Positions 16,612 to 25,895 of a stretch of DNA of 64,000 nt are shown piece by piece (the first letter of the stretch is position 1; the number at the start of each line of letters is the position of its first letter). The notes beneath the pieces are model-generated. The model was not told where the DNA came from and did not search any database. It saw nothing but the letters and a program-made list of their open reading frames with translations. The DNA is from Dactylosporangium fulvum (GTDB lineage Bacteria; Actinomycetota; Actinomycetes; Mycobacteriales; Micromonosporaceae). The translations under genes were made by a program, and so were the position numbers. The stretch is from assembly GCF_025137375.1 (NCBI RefSeq), contig NZ_CP073720.1, positions 434,001 to 498,000 of the forward strand, read 5' to 3'.

Positions 16612-18647
16612 GACAGCGCCTCCGTCACGGCCGCCGCGACCGGGGCACCCCGACGGACCAGGAACCCGGCCCGGTCCAGCGGCAGGTCGAGGGTGACCCG
16701 GCGCCCGCCCGGGTGCACGTCACCGGTCCACGGGTCCACCCAGTCCACGCCGTCCGGCAGCCACGCCGACCGGCTGCGGGCGCCGTACTCCAGCACCGGA
16801 ACGGCGAGCAGGTCCGGGCCGAACAAGAACTGGTCCTCGACCGTCCAGGCGGTCTCCTGGTCCGGGAAGTCCAGGAACAGCGGGCGCATCAGCGGCAGTC
16901 CGCGCGTGGTCGCCTCGGCCATCGACCGCCCGACGTACGGGCGCAGCGCCTCGCGTAGCCGCAGCATCCGGGTCGCCGCCGCCAGCACCTCCGGGCCGAA
17001 GGACCACACCTCGTTGGGTGCGCCCCGCAGCAGTTCGCCCGGCAGGTCCGGCCGCCGGTGCCCGTGCAGCCGGAACAGCGGGGTGAACACCGCGTACTGG
17101 AACCAGCGGATGACGAGTTCCCGCAGCTCCGGGTCGGTGTTCGGGACGAAGGTGGCGAAGCCGCCGATGTCAGAGCCCCACCAGGGCAGGCCGCTCAGCC
17201 CGGCGTTCAGCCCGGCCGGGACCTGGGCACGCAGGGCGGCGAACGTGGCCGACACGTCCCCCGACCAGACCGCCGCGCCGTACCGGGCGGTGCCGGCCCA
17301 GGCGGACCGGCTGAGCAGCAGCGCCCCGGTGGTACCGGCCTCGGTGAGGCCCTCGTGGAACGCCTGCGCGTTCCAGTGCGGGTACAGCCCGGCCACCGCG
17401 ACACCCGGTCCGGCGTGGTAGCGCCACTGCGCCGGGTCGGGGGCGACCAGTTCCGGTTCGCAGGCGTCCAGCCAGAAACCCCGGATGCCCAGGTCGTGGT
17501 AGCCGGCGCGGATCTGCTCCCAGACGAACCGCCGGGCCTGCGGGTTGCTCGGGTCGTAGTAGTGCAGGAACGCCGGGCCGGGCTGGCCGACGTCCACGAA
17601 CCGGGAGGCGACGGAGAGCTGGTCGCTGTGCAGCAGCAGGCCGCGCTGACGCATCTCGGCGTGGTTGGCGCTGTGCTCGCTGACTGTCGGCCACACCGAG
17701 ACCACCACCTCGACGCCGAGGTCGCGCAAGTGGGCGACCAGGCCGGCCGGGTCGGGCCAGCGGGCCGGGTCGAAACGCCAGTCACCGTGGTGCGCCCAGT
17801 GCAGGAAGTCGATCACGATGACCGACAGCGGCAGCCCCCGGTCCAGGTGCTCGTGCACCACGTCCAGCAGTTCCTGCTGGTTGTCGTAGCGCAGCCGGGA
17901 CTGCCAGAAACCGGTCGCCCAGTCCGGGTACGCCGGGGCGTGCCCGACGAGGTCGGCGTACCGGCCGAGCACCCCACCCGGGGTCGACGCCGCGACGAGC
18001 CAGTAGTCCAGTTCCCGGGCCCCGTCGGCCACCCACCGGGCGGTGTGCCGGCCCAGTTCCACCCGGCCGGCGCCGGGATTGTTCCAAAGCAGCCCGTAGC
18101 CCCGGCTGGACAGCAGGAACGGTACGGCGATCTCGGTGTTCTGCTGCACCAGGTCGACGACGCAGCCCTTCTGGTCGAGCAGCCCGTGCTGGTGCTGGCC
18201 GAGACCGTAGAGCCGCTCGTCGGGCCGGGCCTGGAAGGTCGCGGTGATCCGGCACAGCCCGCCGGGGTCCGGGCGCAGGTGCCGGGGCGGCACGCTCTGC
18301 AACCACTGCTCGCGTTCCGCCAGCAGCTCCCGGCCGGTGGCCGACTCGACGAAGGTGATCGTGCCGCGCCGGTCGACGACCGCCCGGATCGCCCCGTTGG
18401 TGAGGGTGCCACCGCCGTCCGTGGTGAGGTGGAGCTCGGCGCTGCCGCCGGCCGGTTCGTCGGCCAGCGCGCCGGGCCCGCGGCCGTCGCCGAGCGGGCC
18501 GAGTGCGCTACGGACCCGTACCGCGTCGGGGCCCCACGGCTGGATCCGGGTGACCTGCTGGCCGTCCCGGATCTCCAGGGTCGATCCGACGGCCTGGACG
18601 GTGCGGGCGGTGCGGACGGTGCGGGCGGGGTCCTGCTCGGTGGGCAT
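16608..18647 (-). CDS. GH31 alpha-glycosidase (alpha-xylosidase-like subfamily)
   Basis: Family 31 retaining glycoside hydrolase, 679 residues, intracellular (no signal peptide). The nucleophile region reads GFWLDACEPE with D394, and the acid/base region AAVWSGDVSATF with D464. The HYYDPSNPQARRFVW block before the nucleophile and the aromatic DWATGFWQSRLRY segment are typical of bacterial alpha-xylosidase/alpha-galactosidase-like GH31 enzymes rather than starch-type alpha-glucosidases. ATG 18647 lies 5 bp after the permease stop. It likely removes a terminal alpha-linked sugar from imported oligosaccharides. Exact linkage cannot be read from sequence. Confidence 0.85.
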   Translation of the reverse strand: MPTEQDPARTVRTARTVQAVGSTLEIRDGQQVTRIQPWGPDAVRVRSALGPLGDGRGPGALADEPAGGSAELHLTTDGGGTLTNGAIRAVVDRRGTITFVESATGRELLAEREQWLQSVPPRHLRPDPGGLCRITATFQARPDERLYGLGQHQHGLLDQKGCVVDLVQQNTEIAVPFLLSSRGYGLLWNNPGAGRVELGRHTARWVADGARELDYWLVAASTPGGVLGRYADLVGHAPAYPDWATGFWQSRLRYDNQQELLDVVHEHLDRGLPLSVIVIDFLHWAHHGDWRFDPARWPDPAGLVAHLRDLGVEVVVSVWPTVSEHSANHAEMRQRGLLLHSDQLSVASRFVDVGQPGPAFLHYYDPSNPQARRFVWEQIRAGYHDLGIRGFWLDACEPELVAPDPAQWRYHAGPGVAVAGLYPHWNAQAFHEGLTEAGTTGALLLSRSAWAGTARYGAAVWSGDVSATFAALRAQVPAGLNAGLSGLPWWGSDIGGFATFVPNTDPELRELVIRWFQYAVFTPLFRLHGHRRPDLPGELLRGAPNEVWSFGPEVLAAATRMLRLREALRPYVGRSMAEATTRGLPLMRPLFLDFPDQETAWTVEDQFLFGPDLLAVPVLEYGARSRSAWLPDGVDWVDPWTGDVHPGGRRVTLDLPLDRAGFLVRRGAPVAAAVTEALS

Positions 18648-18652
18648 CGGCG

Positions 18653-19597
18653 TCAACCCTTCAGTCCGCTGAACCCGATGCCGCGCACCAGGTACCGCTG
18701 GAACACGACGAACACGATCAACGGCGGCAGCGTCGAGATGAGCAGGCCGGCGATCAGCATCGCCTGGTCGGAGTAGGTGGCCAGGCGGGGCAGAGCCACC
18801 GACAACGGCTGCCGGACCGGGTCGCTCATCGCCACCAGCGGCCAGAGGAAGTCCTTCCAGGCAGCCATCAGGGTGAGGATGGAGACCGCGGCGAGCATCG
18901 GTCGGGACATCGGCAGCACGATGGACCAGAAGGTCCGGAACGCACCGGCCCCGTCGGCCGCCGCCGCCTCGAACAACTCGCGGGGCAGCGCGTCGAAGAA
19001 CTGCTTGGCGATCAGCACGTTGAATGCGTGCGCGGCGGCCGGCAGCCAGATGGCCAGCGGGGTGTTGGCGATCGACACCCCGAAGCCGGGTACGTCGACG
19101 ATGGTGAGGTACAGGGCGACCAGGGTGACCGACCCGGGAATGAAGAGGGTGGCCAGGATCGCCCCGTAGAGCACGCCACCGAACCGGGGCCGCAGCACCG
19201 ACAGGGCGTACCCGGCGGTGGTGGCCACCGCGACCTGGGCGGCACATGCGCCGGTCGCGTAGATCACGGTGTTGAGCAGGTAGTGGCCGACCTCGAGCTG
19301 GGTCCACGCGTCGGTCAGGTTCGCCCAGTGCAGCGCGCTCGGCCACGCCCGGATCGGGTCGGCGAGCAGTTCCTGGGTGGCCGAGACGGCCCCCTTGACC
19401 AACCACCAGAACGGCACCAGCGCGGCCACCACGACCCCGGTGAGCAGGACCACCTGGGTCAGCCCGATGGCGGCCCGGGTGCCGGGCCGGTGGCGGTCGG
19501 CGGTGGAGATGATGCCCCGGTCGGGGGCCTCGGCGGCCCGACGGGTGCGGCCGGGGCGGACCCGCCCCGGGGGCAGCTCGGTGAGGGGTCCGGTCAC
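18653..19597 (-). CDS. ABC sugar transporter permease (MalG type)
   Basis: Inner-membrane permease of a CUT1-type carbohydrate importer, 314 residues with six predicted spans, first at about 46-66 (QVVLLTGVVVAALVPFWWLV). The coupling EAA loop that docks the ATPase is seen as ELFEAAAADGAGAFRTFWSI. The GTG start at 19597 overlaps the stop of the other permease (GTGA). It forms the pore with the neighbouring permease and takes cargo from the binding protein at 20580-21950. No ATPase gene is present; actinomycete CUT1 systems commonly borrow a shared MsiK-type ATPase encoded elsewhere. Confidence 0.9.
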   Translation of the reverse strand: MTGPLTELPPGRVRPGRTRRAAEAPDRGIISTADRHRPGTRAAIGLTQVVLLTGVVVAALVPFWWLVKGAVSATQELLADPIRAWPSALHWANLTDAWTQLEVGHYLLNTVIYATGACAAQVAVATTAGYALSVLRPRFGGVLYGAILATLFIPGSVTLVALYLTIVDVPGFGVSIANTPLAIWLPAAAHAFNVLIAKQFFDALPRELFEAAAADGAGAFRTFWSIVLPMSRPMLAAVSILTLMAAWKDFLWPLVAMSDPVRQPLSVALPRLATYSDQAMLIAGLLISTLPPLIVFVVFQRYLVRGIGFSGLKG

Positions 19598-20583
19598 GTC
19601 GTACTCCAGCCTCGGGTCAGCCGCAGGTAGACCGCGGAGAGGACGGCGAGCACCAGGGCCAGCAGCACGCTCAGGGCGGCGGCCGAACCGAAGTCGCCGT
19701 AGACGAAGGCGTTGCGGTAGATCAGGTAGATCACGGTGACCGTGGAGTTCTCCGGTCCACCGTCGGTCATCACGAACGGCTCGATGAAGATCTGCAGGGT
19801 GCCGATGATCTGGAGGAGCAGCAGGATCAGCATCATGCCGCGCAACTGGGGCAGGGTGATGTGCCAGACGCGGCGTCGGATGGACGCGCCGTCGACCTCG
19901 GCCGCCTCGTACAGCTCCCGGGAGATGCCGGACAGCGAGGCGAAGTAGAGCAGTACCGTGCCGCCGGTGTTCGCCCAGACGATCAGCAGCACCAGGCTGG
20001 GCAGCGCGGAGCCCTTGTCCTGCAACCAGGGCAGCGGGTCGACACCGAGCCGGCCGAGGACGGCGTTGAACAGCCCGGCGTCCGGGTCGTAGAAGAACTT
20101 CCAGAGCAGCACCGAGACCACCGGCGGCATGATCACCGGTAGGTAGACCAGGACCCGGAACACCCCACCCAGCCGGCGCAGCTCGGACATGACGATGGCC
20201 AGCAGCAGCGGCAGCGGGAAGCCGATCAGAATGGTCAGCGCCCCGAACTTCGCCGTGTTCAGCACCGCCGTGCCGAGCAGCGGGTCGGTCAGGACCTGCC
20301 GGAAGTTGTCCAGCCCCACCCACCGGGGCGGGTCGACGAAGTTGGTCTGCTGCATGCTCAGCAGCACGCTCTTGACGATCGGCCACCAGGAGAAGTAGCC
20401 GAACGACAGCAACGCGGGCAGCAGGAACAGCCAGGCGGCCAGCGGCGAGCGGCGACTGTTCCGGCGGCGGAACCAGCGTGACGGCGACGGTCTGTCCGGC
20501 CGGGGGCCGGCGCTCCCGGTGCGGGTCTGTGGACCCACGCCGGAAGCGCCGCCGTCCACCCGGGTGGGGGGAGCGGTGGTCAT
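19594..20583 (-). CDS. ABC sugar transporter permease (MalF type)
   Basis: Partner permease, 329 residues, six predicted spans; the first (LAAWLFLLPALLSFGYFSWW) follows an Arg/Pro-rich cytoplasmic tail of about 40 residues. EAA loop: ELYEAAEVDGASIRRRVWHI. ATG 20583 overlaps the stop of the binding-protein gene (ATGA, 20580-20583). Short lengths of both permeases and the order binding protein, MalF-type, MalG-type are standard for CUT1 systems. Confidence 0.9.
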   Translation of the reverse strand: MTTAPPTRVDGGASGVGPQTRTGSAGPRPDRPSPSRWFRRRNSRRSPLAAWLFLLPALLSFGYFSWWPIVKSVLLSMQQTNFVDPPRWVGLDNFRQVLTDPLLGTAVLNTAKFGALTILIGFPLPLLLAIVMSELRRLGGVFRVLVYLPVIMPPVVSVLLWKFFYDPDAGLFNAVLGRLGVDPLPWLQDKGSALPSLVLLIVWANTGGTVLLYFASLSGISRELYEAAEVDGASIRRRVWHITLPQLRGMMLILLLLQIIGTLQIFIEPFVMTDGGPENSTVTVIYLIYRNAFVYGDFGSAAALSVLLALVLAVLSAVYLRLTRGWSTT

Positions 20584-21950
20584 CGTTGGGCCTGCTCCAC
20601 GATCGTCGTCGCGGTCTTCTGGGCGGCGGCGAGCTCGGCCGCCGGGTCGGCGTCCTGCCGGGTCAGCACGGCCTGCACCGTGGTGTCCAGCGCGGCGTAC
20701 AGTTTCTGCGCCTCGACCGGCGGCTCCGGCTTGTACTGCAACGACGCGGTACCGGTCAGGAAGGGCGCGAAGTTGGCCTGGTCGACGGTGACGTACGGCT
20801 TGACCGCCTCGGCGATGCGCTGCTGGACCTCGGTGTTGAACAGGGCGACGGTGGGCACGCCGACCGGGATGCCGGACTCCTTGTTCGACCTGGCCCGCTC
20901 GGCGGCGGCGGTCGGCTCGTACTGCGGACGCAGGTAGTAGAAGTCGACCCACTTCAGGGCGGCGGCCCGCTGGGCGGCGCTGGCCTTCGGGTTGACCATC
21001 GCGGCCTGCCCGCCGATCAGGGTGGCGTTGCCGCCCGCCTGCGGGTACGCCCCGGCCCCGAAGTTCGCGGGGTCGCCCTTGTACTGGTTGAGGTAGCTGG
21101 CGTAGTACCCGGGATCCGAGATGATCATGCCGAACTTGCCGGCGGCGAAGCCGCTGTTGACGTCGTCATAGCCGAGGAGTTGGTTCGTCCCCATCGACTT
21201 GTCCTGCCAGCGCATCCGCTGGAGCTGGGTCAGGTGGGCCACCGCCTGCGGGTTGTCCACCGTGGCGGCGAACTTCTCGCCCTGCTGGACCTGCATGGCG
21301 CCGCCCCGGGAGTAGGTGCCGGCGGTGAGCCGCCACCCGCCACCGTTCCTCACCGTCATCTCGGCGAAGCCGGGGACGCCGGTCCGGTCGGTGATCTGCT
21401 TCGCGGCGGCGGCCAGCTCGTCCCAGGTGGTCGGGGGCCTGGCCGGGTCCAGGCCGGCCTGGATGAACAGCTTCCGGTTGTAGACCAGCCCGAGCGCGTA
21501 CGAGCTGGTGGGGATGCCGTACAGCTTGCCGGCGGAATCCCGGAGGTTGTCCAGCACCCGGGGGTCGAACTGCTTGAAGTTCGTCAGTTCCTCCGCCGCC
21601 GTGGTGAGGTCGGCGACCTGGCGGCGGGCGATCAGCCCGGCCGGCTCGGTGAGTGCCACCAGCAGCATGCTCGGCGCGTTGCCCCCGGCGAGCTGGGTGG
21701 CGTACGCGGTGGGGTCGAAGGCGGCGTCCGTGGTCTCGATCTTGATCTTCGGGTTGGCCTGCTCGAACGCGGCCACCTGATCGAGGTACGCCTGGCGGGC
21801 GGCGGCCTTGGTGGTGGGCGGGATACCCATCACGGTGATGGTGGTGGTGCCGTCGCTCCCGGCGTCGTCGGACGAGGCGCAGGCGGTCGAGGTGACCGCC
21901 AGCCCCAGGGCCAGGGCGCCGAGGGCGACGCGGGTGGAAAGGGTTCTCAT
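20580..21950 (-). CDS. Sugar-binding lipoprotein of the ABC importer
   Basis: Extracellular solute-binding protein (family 1), 456 residues. The signal peptide (RVALGALALGLAVTS) ends in a lipobox STAC, so Cys at about residue 24 is lipidated and the protein is tethered outside the membrane. Typical features follow: ITVMGIPP opening, FEQANPKIKIETT, and a C-terminal AALKWVDFYYLRPQ helix. Its ATG overlaps the stop of the dehydrogenase gene by ATGA. It captures oligosaccharides released by the two beta-helix proteins; ligand not readable from sequence. Confidence 0.9.
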   Translation of the reverse strand: MRTLSTRVALGALALGLAVTSTACASSDDAGSDGTTTITVMGIPPTTKAAARQAYLDQVAAFEQANPKIKIETTDAAFDPTAYATQLAGGNAPSMLLVALTEPAGLIARRQVADLTTAAEELTNFKQFDPRVLDNLRDSAGKLYGIPTSSYALGLVYNRKLFIQAGLDPARPPTTWDELAAAAKQITDRTGVPGFAEMTVRNGGGWRLTAGTYSRGGAMQVQQGEKFAATVDNPQAVAHLTQLQRMRWQDKSMGTNQLLGYDDVNSGFAAGKFGMIISDPGYYASYLNQYKGDPANFGAGAYPQAGGNATLIGGQAAMVNPKASAAQRAAALKWVDFYYLRPQYEPTAAAERARSNKESGIPVGVPTVALFNTEVQQRIAEAVKPYVTVDQANFAPFLTGTASLQYKPEPPVEAQKLYAALDTTVQAVLTRQDADPAAELAAAQKTATTIVEQAQR

Positions 21951-23008
21951 CGGGTTCCTCCGACAGGAAGGTGGAGTGCGGCGTCGAGCACGCCGGTGGG
22001 CTCGGGCGGGCTCTGGTGGACGACGTTGCGCAGCGGCTGCCCGTCCCGCAGGGCGCGGATGTTCGCGGCGACGTCACGCATGCGGTTGGTGAACACGTCG
22101 TGGGTGACCCCGGAGGTGTGCGGGGTCATGATGACGTTGGTCAGCTCGTGGAAGGGCAGGTTGGCCGGCGCGCCCTGGCGGCCGGACGTCGGGTAGCGCC
22201 ACCAGACGTCGATCGCCGCACCGGCGAGGCGTCCGCCGGTCAGCGCGGCGTGCAGCGCGGTTTCGTCCACCACCGGCCCCCGGGAGACGTTGATCAGGAA
22301 GGCGGACGGTCGCAGTTCGGCCAGCATGGCCGCGTCGAGCAGCCCGACGGTCTCGTCGCTGAGCGGGACGGTGACCACCACGACGTCGCTGTCGCGCAGC
22401 AGTCGGGGCAGCTCGTCCGGGCCGCCGATCCAGTCGGCGGGCGGGGCGGGCGTTGGACGCCGGCGGGTGGCGATCACCCGCATGCCCAGCGCGTGGCACA
22501 GCTCCGCCACGTGCTGGCCGATCTCGCCGTACCCGACGATGCCGACCGTCTGGCCGACCAGGGTCCGGTGCACCGGGGCGTCCGGGTCCTGGAACACCGA
22601 GCGCCAGCGCCCGGCGCGCAGATCCGCGTCCTCGACGAGGAGCTGCCGGTGCAGCGCGAGCATGGCCATCACGCAGTACTCGGCGATGGCCCGGCCGTGG
22701 TGCGTGGTGTTCGCCACGATCGTGCCGGGGCGCAGCCCGGCCAGGTCGATGCCCTCGTACCCGGCTCCGGCGACCTGCACCAGGCGCAGGGCGTCCGCCT
22801 GTGCGGTGGCGCTGGGCGGCAGTTTGGACCCGACGAAGACGTCCGCCCGGACCAGTGCCCCGGGTAGCGCCTCCGGGGTGTGCGCGGAGCTGAAGTCCCA
22901 CGACACGCCCTCGCCCACCTCGGCGGTCAACTGCTCGGCCAGCCGTACCTGCATGGGATCGGCCACGACTACGTGCACCCCGGCCCCTCTCTCTGTGACG
23001 GGCGCCAT
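21947..23008 (-). CDS. D-isomer-specific 2-hydroxyacid dehydrogenase
   Basis: NAD(P)-dependent 2-hydroxyacid dehydrogenase, 353 residues, first gene of the ten-gene operon. The nucleotide-binding motif is GIVGYGEIGQHV (about 152-163); the catalytic Arg lies in NVSRGPVV, and the His in IMTPHTSG near residue 288. Basic residues after the Rossmann beta-2 strand (RRRPTP) hint at NADP preference. ATG 23008 has GAGGG as ribosome-binding site. It may reduce a keto-acid side product or oxidise an acid sugar of the same pathway; the substrate is unknown. Confidence 0.85.
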   Translation of the reverse strand: MAPVTERGAGVHVVVADPMQVRLAEQLTAEVGEGVSWDFSSAHTPEALPGALVRADVFVGSKLPPSATAQADALRLVQVAGAGYEGIDLAGLRPGTIVANTTHHGRAIAEYCVMAMLALHRQLLVEDADLRAGRWRSVFQDPDAPVHRTLVGQTVGIVGYGEIGQHVAELCHALGMRVIATRRRPTPAPPADWIGGPDELPRLLRDSDVVVVTVPLSDETVGLLDAAMLAELRPSAFLINVSRGPVVDETALHAALTGGRLAGAAIDVWWRYPTSGRQGAPANLPFHELTNVIMTPHTSGVTHDVFTNRMRDVAANIRALRDGQPLRNVVHQSPPEPTGVLDAALHLPVGGTR

Positions 23009-23265
23009 GCACCCTCGTTAAAAGCAGATTAAACTGATTAGAGAGAGGTGATGTCAAGAGCTCGGGTCGGATGGCTCGTCAAGCTCGGACGATCGGGCGA
23101 TTAGCGCCATCTGCCAGGGGATTTCACTGGCCACCACCAGGCCGGGTGGGCGCGTAGACTACCCTGCGGTCACCATCGTCCCCGATGGCCGGCCTAGACT
23201 TCCCGGACCTCGTACCGCAAGGTTATAGGTTGTTTGATCTGACTAGTAGCTCACGGAGGCGGAGC
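23009..23265. promoter_or_regulatory. Divergent promoter region of the galactonate locus
   Basis: A 257-bp region between the divergent operon and regulator gene. Two AT-rich patches stand out against the GC background: 23018-23041 (repeated GATTAAAC/TGATTAGA) near the operon start, and 23219-23250 (GGTTATAGGTTGTTTGATC) before the regulator. They are the natural places for -10 elements and FadR-type operators. No perfect long palindrome was found, so the operator is not assigned. Confidence 0.5.
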
Positions 23266-24027
23266 GTGCGTGACATCGACTCACCGTCGGGCGATCGCTT
23301 GTACGACCGGGTGGTCGAGCACCTCGGCAAGGAGATCGTCACCGGCCGGATCCCGCCCGGCGCTGCGGTCTCGCCCGAGCGACTCGCCGACGAACTCCAG
23401 GTCTCCCGCCCCGTGCTGCGGGAGGCGTTCCGGACCCTCCAGTCCCAGGGCCTGCTCGTCGCCCGGCCCAAGGTCGGCACCCGGGTCGCCGACCCGGCCA
23501 CCTGGAACTACCTCGACCCGAGGGTGATCGCCTGGCGGCTGGCCAGCAGCCTGCGCAACGAGCAGATGGCCGAGCTATACGCGATGCGCCTAGCGGTCGA
23601 GCCGCTGGCCGCGAAGCTGACCGCCGAACGGGCCACCCCGCACGACGTCGCCCGGCTCACCACCGCCATCGACGCCATGTACGTGGCCCTCGACGAACGG
23701 GACCTGCACAGCTTCACCGCCGCCGACATCGACTTCCACGTGGCGCTGCTGACCGTCTCCGGCAACAAGATGTTCGCCTGCCTCAGCGGCGTCATCACCA
23801 CCGCAGTCCGGGCCCGCGAGACGCTGCTTTTCCCGCTGGTCGAGGCGACCCGCCGCGGCCTGCTCCTGCACCGCCAGCTCGTCCAGGCCATCATGACCGG
23901 CGACACCGACGTCGAGCATCTCTCCCGCCAGCTCATCATCGGCGCGCAGCACGAGGCCGAACGCGCGCTCGGCCCGTGGGGTGCCGGCACCGAACCCGCC
24001 GGAACCGACCTCCATGTCGCCCACTGA
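23266..24027 (+). CDS. FadR-family GntR transcriptional regulator
   Basis: A 253-residue regulator with an N-terminal winged helix (LGKEIVTGRIPPGAAVSPER, then VSRPVLREAFRTLQSQGLL) and a C-terminal FCD helical effector domain (IDFHVALLTVSGNKMF carries the metal/ligand His-type positions). GTG 23266 was chosen because GGAGG lies 6 nt upstream; an earlier ATG (23185) would add 27 residues of non-conserved, promoter-like sequence. It probably senses galactonate or KDGal, as DgoR does in E. coli, and controls both divergent transcripts. The kinase gene starts inside its 3' end, so regulator, kinase and aldolase form one operon. Confidence 0.85.
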   Translation: MRDIDSPSGDRLYDRVVEHLGKEIVTGRIPPGAAVSPERLADELQVSRPVLREAFRTLQSQGLLVARPKVGTRVADPATWNYLDPRVIAWRLASSLRNEQMAELYAMRLAVEPLAAKLTAERATPHDVARLTTAIDAMYVALDERDLHSFTAADIDFHVALLTVSGNKMFACLSGVITTAVRARETLLFPLVEATRRGLLLHRQLVQAIMTGDTDVEHLSRQLIIGAQHEAERALGPWGAGTEPAGTDLHVAH

Positions 24028-24994
24028 GCACACCCCCGGAGGCACGCCGCCGCCGACAACCACCCGGTACGACGCCATCTGCATCGGCGAATCGATGGCG
24101 CTGGTGGCGCCCGACCCGCCCGCCCCGCTGGCCCGCGGCGGGACGATGCGGCTCGACGTGGCCGGAGCGGAGTCCACCGTGGCCAGCTACCTGGCCCAAC
24201 TGGGCGCCCGGGTCGCCTGGGTGAGCCGGGTCGGCGAAGACCCGCTCGGGCGGCTGCTACGCGACCGCACCGCAGCGCACGGGGTCGACGTGTCCCACGT
24301 GGACGTCGACCCGACCGCCCCGACCGGGGTCTTCTTCAAAGACCCGGGCGAGCACACCACCGTCCACTACTACCGGGCCGGCTCGGCGGCGTCCCGGCTC
24401 GGGCCGGAACTGTTCGCCCGCCCGGCCTTCGCCGGCTGCCGCGTGGTCCACCTCAGCGGGATCACCCCGGCGCTCTCCGCGAGCTGCGCCGCGCTGGTCG
24501 ACACCGCGTTGACCGGCCGGCCACTGCCCGACGCGGTCTACAGCTTCGACGTCAACCACCGACCGGCGCTCTGGTCGGCCGGCGAAGCCGGTCCGGTCCT
24601 GGCCCGGCTGGCCGACCGCGCCGACGTCACCTTCGTCGGTCTGGACGAGGCGACACGGCTGTGGGGCACCCGGACCCCGGACGAGGTCCGCGCCCTGCTG
24701 CCCGGCCCACGGACCCTGGTCGTCAAGGACGGCGCGGTCGGCGTCACCTCGTACCGGGCCGGCCGGGTTACCTTCGCCCCAGCCGTCCCGGTCGACGTGG
24801 TCGAACCGGTCGGAGCGGGCGACGCGTACGCCGCCGGTTACCTCTACGGCCTGCTCACCGGGCTGACCGAGCCGGCCCGGCTCCGGCTCGGTCACCTGGT
24901 GGCCGGTGCCGCGCTGCGGATCCCCACGGACGTGGCCACCCTCACCGACACCGCCCGTCTGCTCCACCACGCACGCACCGGAGGCACCCCGTGA
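24014..24994 (+). CDS. PfkB-family 2-keto-3-deoxygluconate/galactonate kinase
   Basis: Ribokinase-fold sugar kinase, 326 residues. N-terminal pattern GESMALVAPDP and GGTMRLDVAGAESTVASYLA matches KDG kinases; the C-terminal PfkB signature PVGAGDAYAAGY carries the catalytic base D270. It would phosphorylate 2-keto-3-deoxy-galactonate made by DgoD to the 6-phospho form. ATG 24014 overlaps the regulator gene by 14 bp. E. coli uses a different-fold kinase (DgoK) for this step, so this is a replacement by the PfkB type; gluconate-series substrates may also be accepted. Confidence 0.87.
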   Translation: MSPTEHTPGGTPPPTTTRYDAICIGESMALVAPDPPAPLARGGTMRLDVAGAESTVASYLAQLGARVAWVSRVGEDPLGRLLRDRTAAHGVDVSHVDVDPTAPTGVFFKDPGEHTTVHYYRAGSAASRLGPELFARPAFAGCRVVHLSGITPALSASCAALVDTALTGRPLPDAVYSFDVNHRPALWSAGEAGPVLARLADRADVTFVGLDEATRLWGTRTPDEVRALLPGPRTLVVKDGAVGVTSYRAGRVTFAPAVPVDVVEPVGAGDAYAAGYLYGLLTGLTEPARLRLGHLVAGAALRIPTDVATLTDTARLLHHARTGGTP

Positions 24995-25644
24995 CCGAAG
25001 CCCAGCCCGCCGCGCGGACCGCCCGAGAACCAGACGCGCCCGCCGACGGCTTCGACCGGATCGTCGGCGCGCACCGGATCATGGCCATCCTGCGCGGATA
25101 CGGCCCGGCCGAGACGGCCGCACTCGCCCACCGCATCTGGGACGCCGGCATCGGCCTGCTCGAGGTGCCCATCGGCACACCCGACGCCCTGCCCGCGCTG
25201 CGCGCCGCGGTCGCGGCCGGCGCCGAACGCGGACGCCGGGTCGGGGCCGGCACCGTGCTCACCCCCGAGCAGGTACGCGCGGCCGCGACCGCTGGTGCGC
25301 AGTACACCGTCGCACCCGGCCTCGACCTGACCGTGCTCGCCGCCAGCCTCGCCGCCGGACTGCCGCACCTACCCGGGGTCGGTACGGCGAGCGAGGTCCA
25401 GCAGGTCCGGGCCGCCGGCTGCCGGTGGGTCAAAGCGTTCCCGGCCAGCGCCCTAGGCCCGTCCTGGGTCACCGGGATCGCCGGCCCGTTCCCGGACGTG
25501 GCCGTTGTCGCCACCGGCGGACTGCGGGTCGCCGACGCCGCCGCCTGGCTGTCCGCCGGGGCCCGGGTGGTCGCCCTCGGCGCGGCCCTGGCCGACCCGA
25601 CCCAGGTAGCCCGGCTTTCCGAGCTGGTGCCGCAGGTTCGGTAG
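24991..25644 (+). CDS. 2-keto-3-deoxy-6-phospho(galacto/gluco)nate aldolase
   Basis: Class I (Schiff-base) aldolase, 217 residues, of the KDPG/KDPGal family. The Schiff-base lysine is K148 (WVKAFPAS) and the general acid/base E58 (LLEVPIGT); the phosphate-loop region VVATGGLR is also present. It splits the kinase product to pyruvate and D-glyceraldehyde-3-phosphate, completing the route started by DgoD. GTG 24991 overlaps the kinase stop (GTGA). About 20 extra N-terminal residues compared with typical family members. Confidence 0.9.
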   Translation: MTEAQPAARTAREPDAPADGFDRIVGAHRIMAILRGYGPAETAALAHRIWDAGIGLLEVPIGTPDALPALRAAVAAGAERGRRVGAGTVLTPEQVRAAATAGAQYTVAPGLDLTVLAASLAAGLPHLPGVGTASEVQQVRAAGCRWVKAFPASALGPSWVTGIAGPFPDVAVVATGGLRVADAAAWLSAGARVVALGAALADPTQVARLSELVPQVR

Positions 25645-25895
25645 GGCGTCCGGTGCCGCCGAAGTTCGCCGCCTCGCGTGCGCGGTCACCTCGGCAGGGG
25701 ATCAATGAGCCAGTCCAGGCTGAAATGGTCGAGCACCGCTTGCGCCACCCTGAAATTGCCGGCGCGCCGTGCGCAGGAACGGCCGTGGGTCACCTCGGCC
25801 ACGGTCATGCGCTCGCATCGAGGGCATGTCGCCTGCCAGTGGATCCTTGCGACCAGCCGGGACACCGACCTTCCGCGTGCATGGGTGGCTGGTGC

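Noticed and set aside
25645..25895. Possible gene between the aldolase and alpha-galactosidase
   Set aside because: The frames there are short and antisense or chance; it is a convergent intergenic gap.
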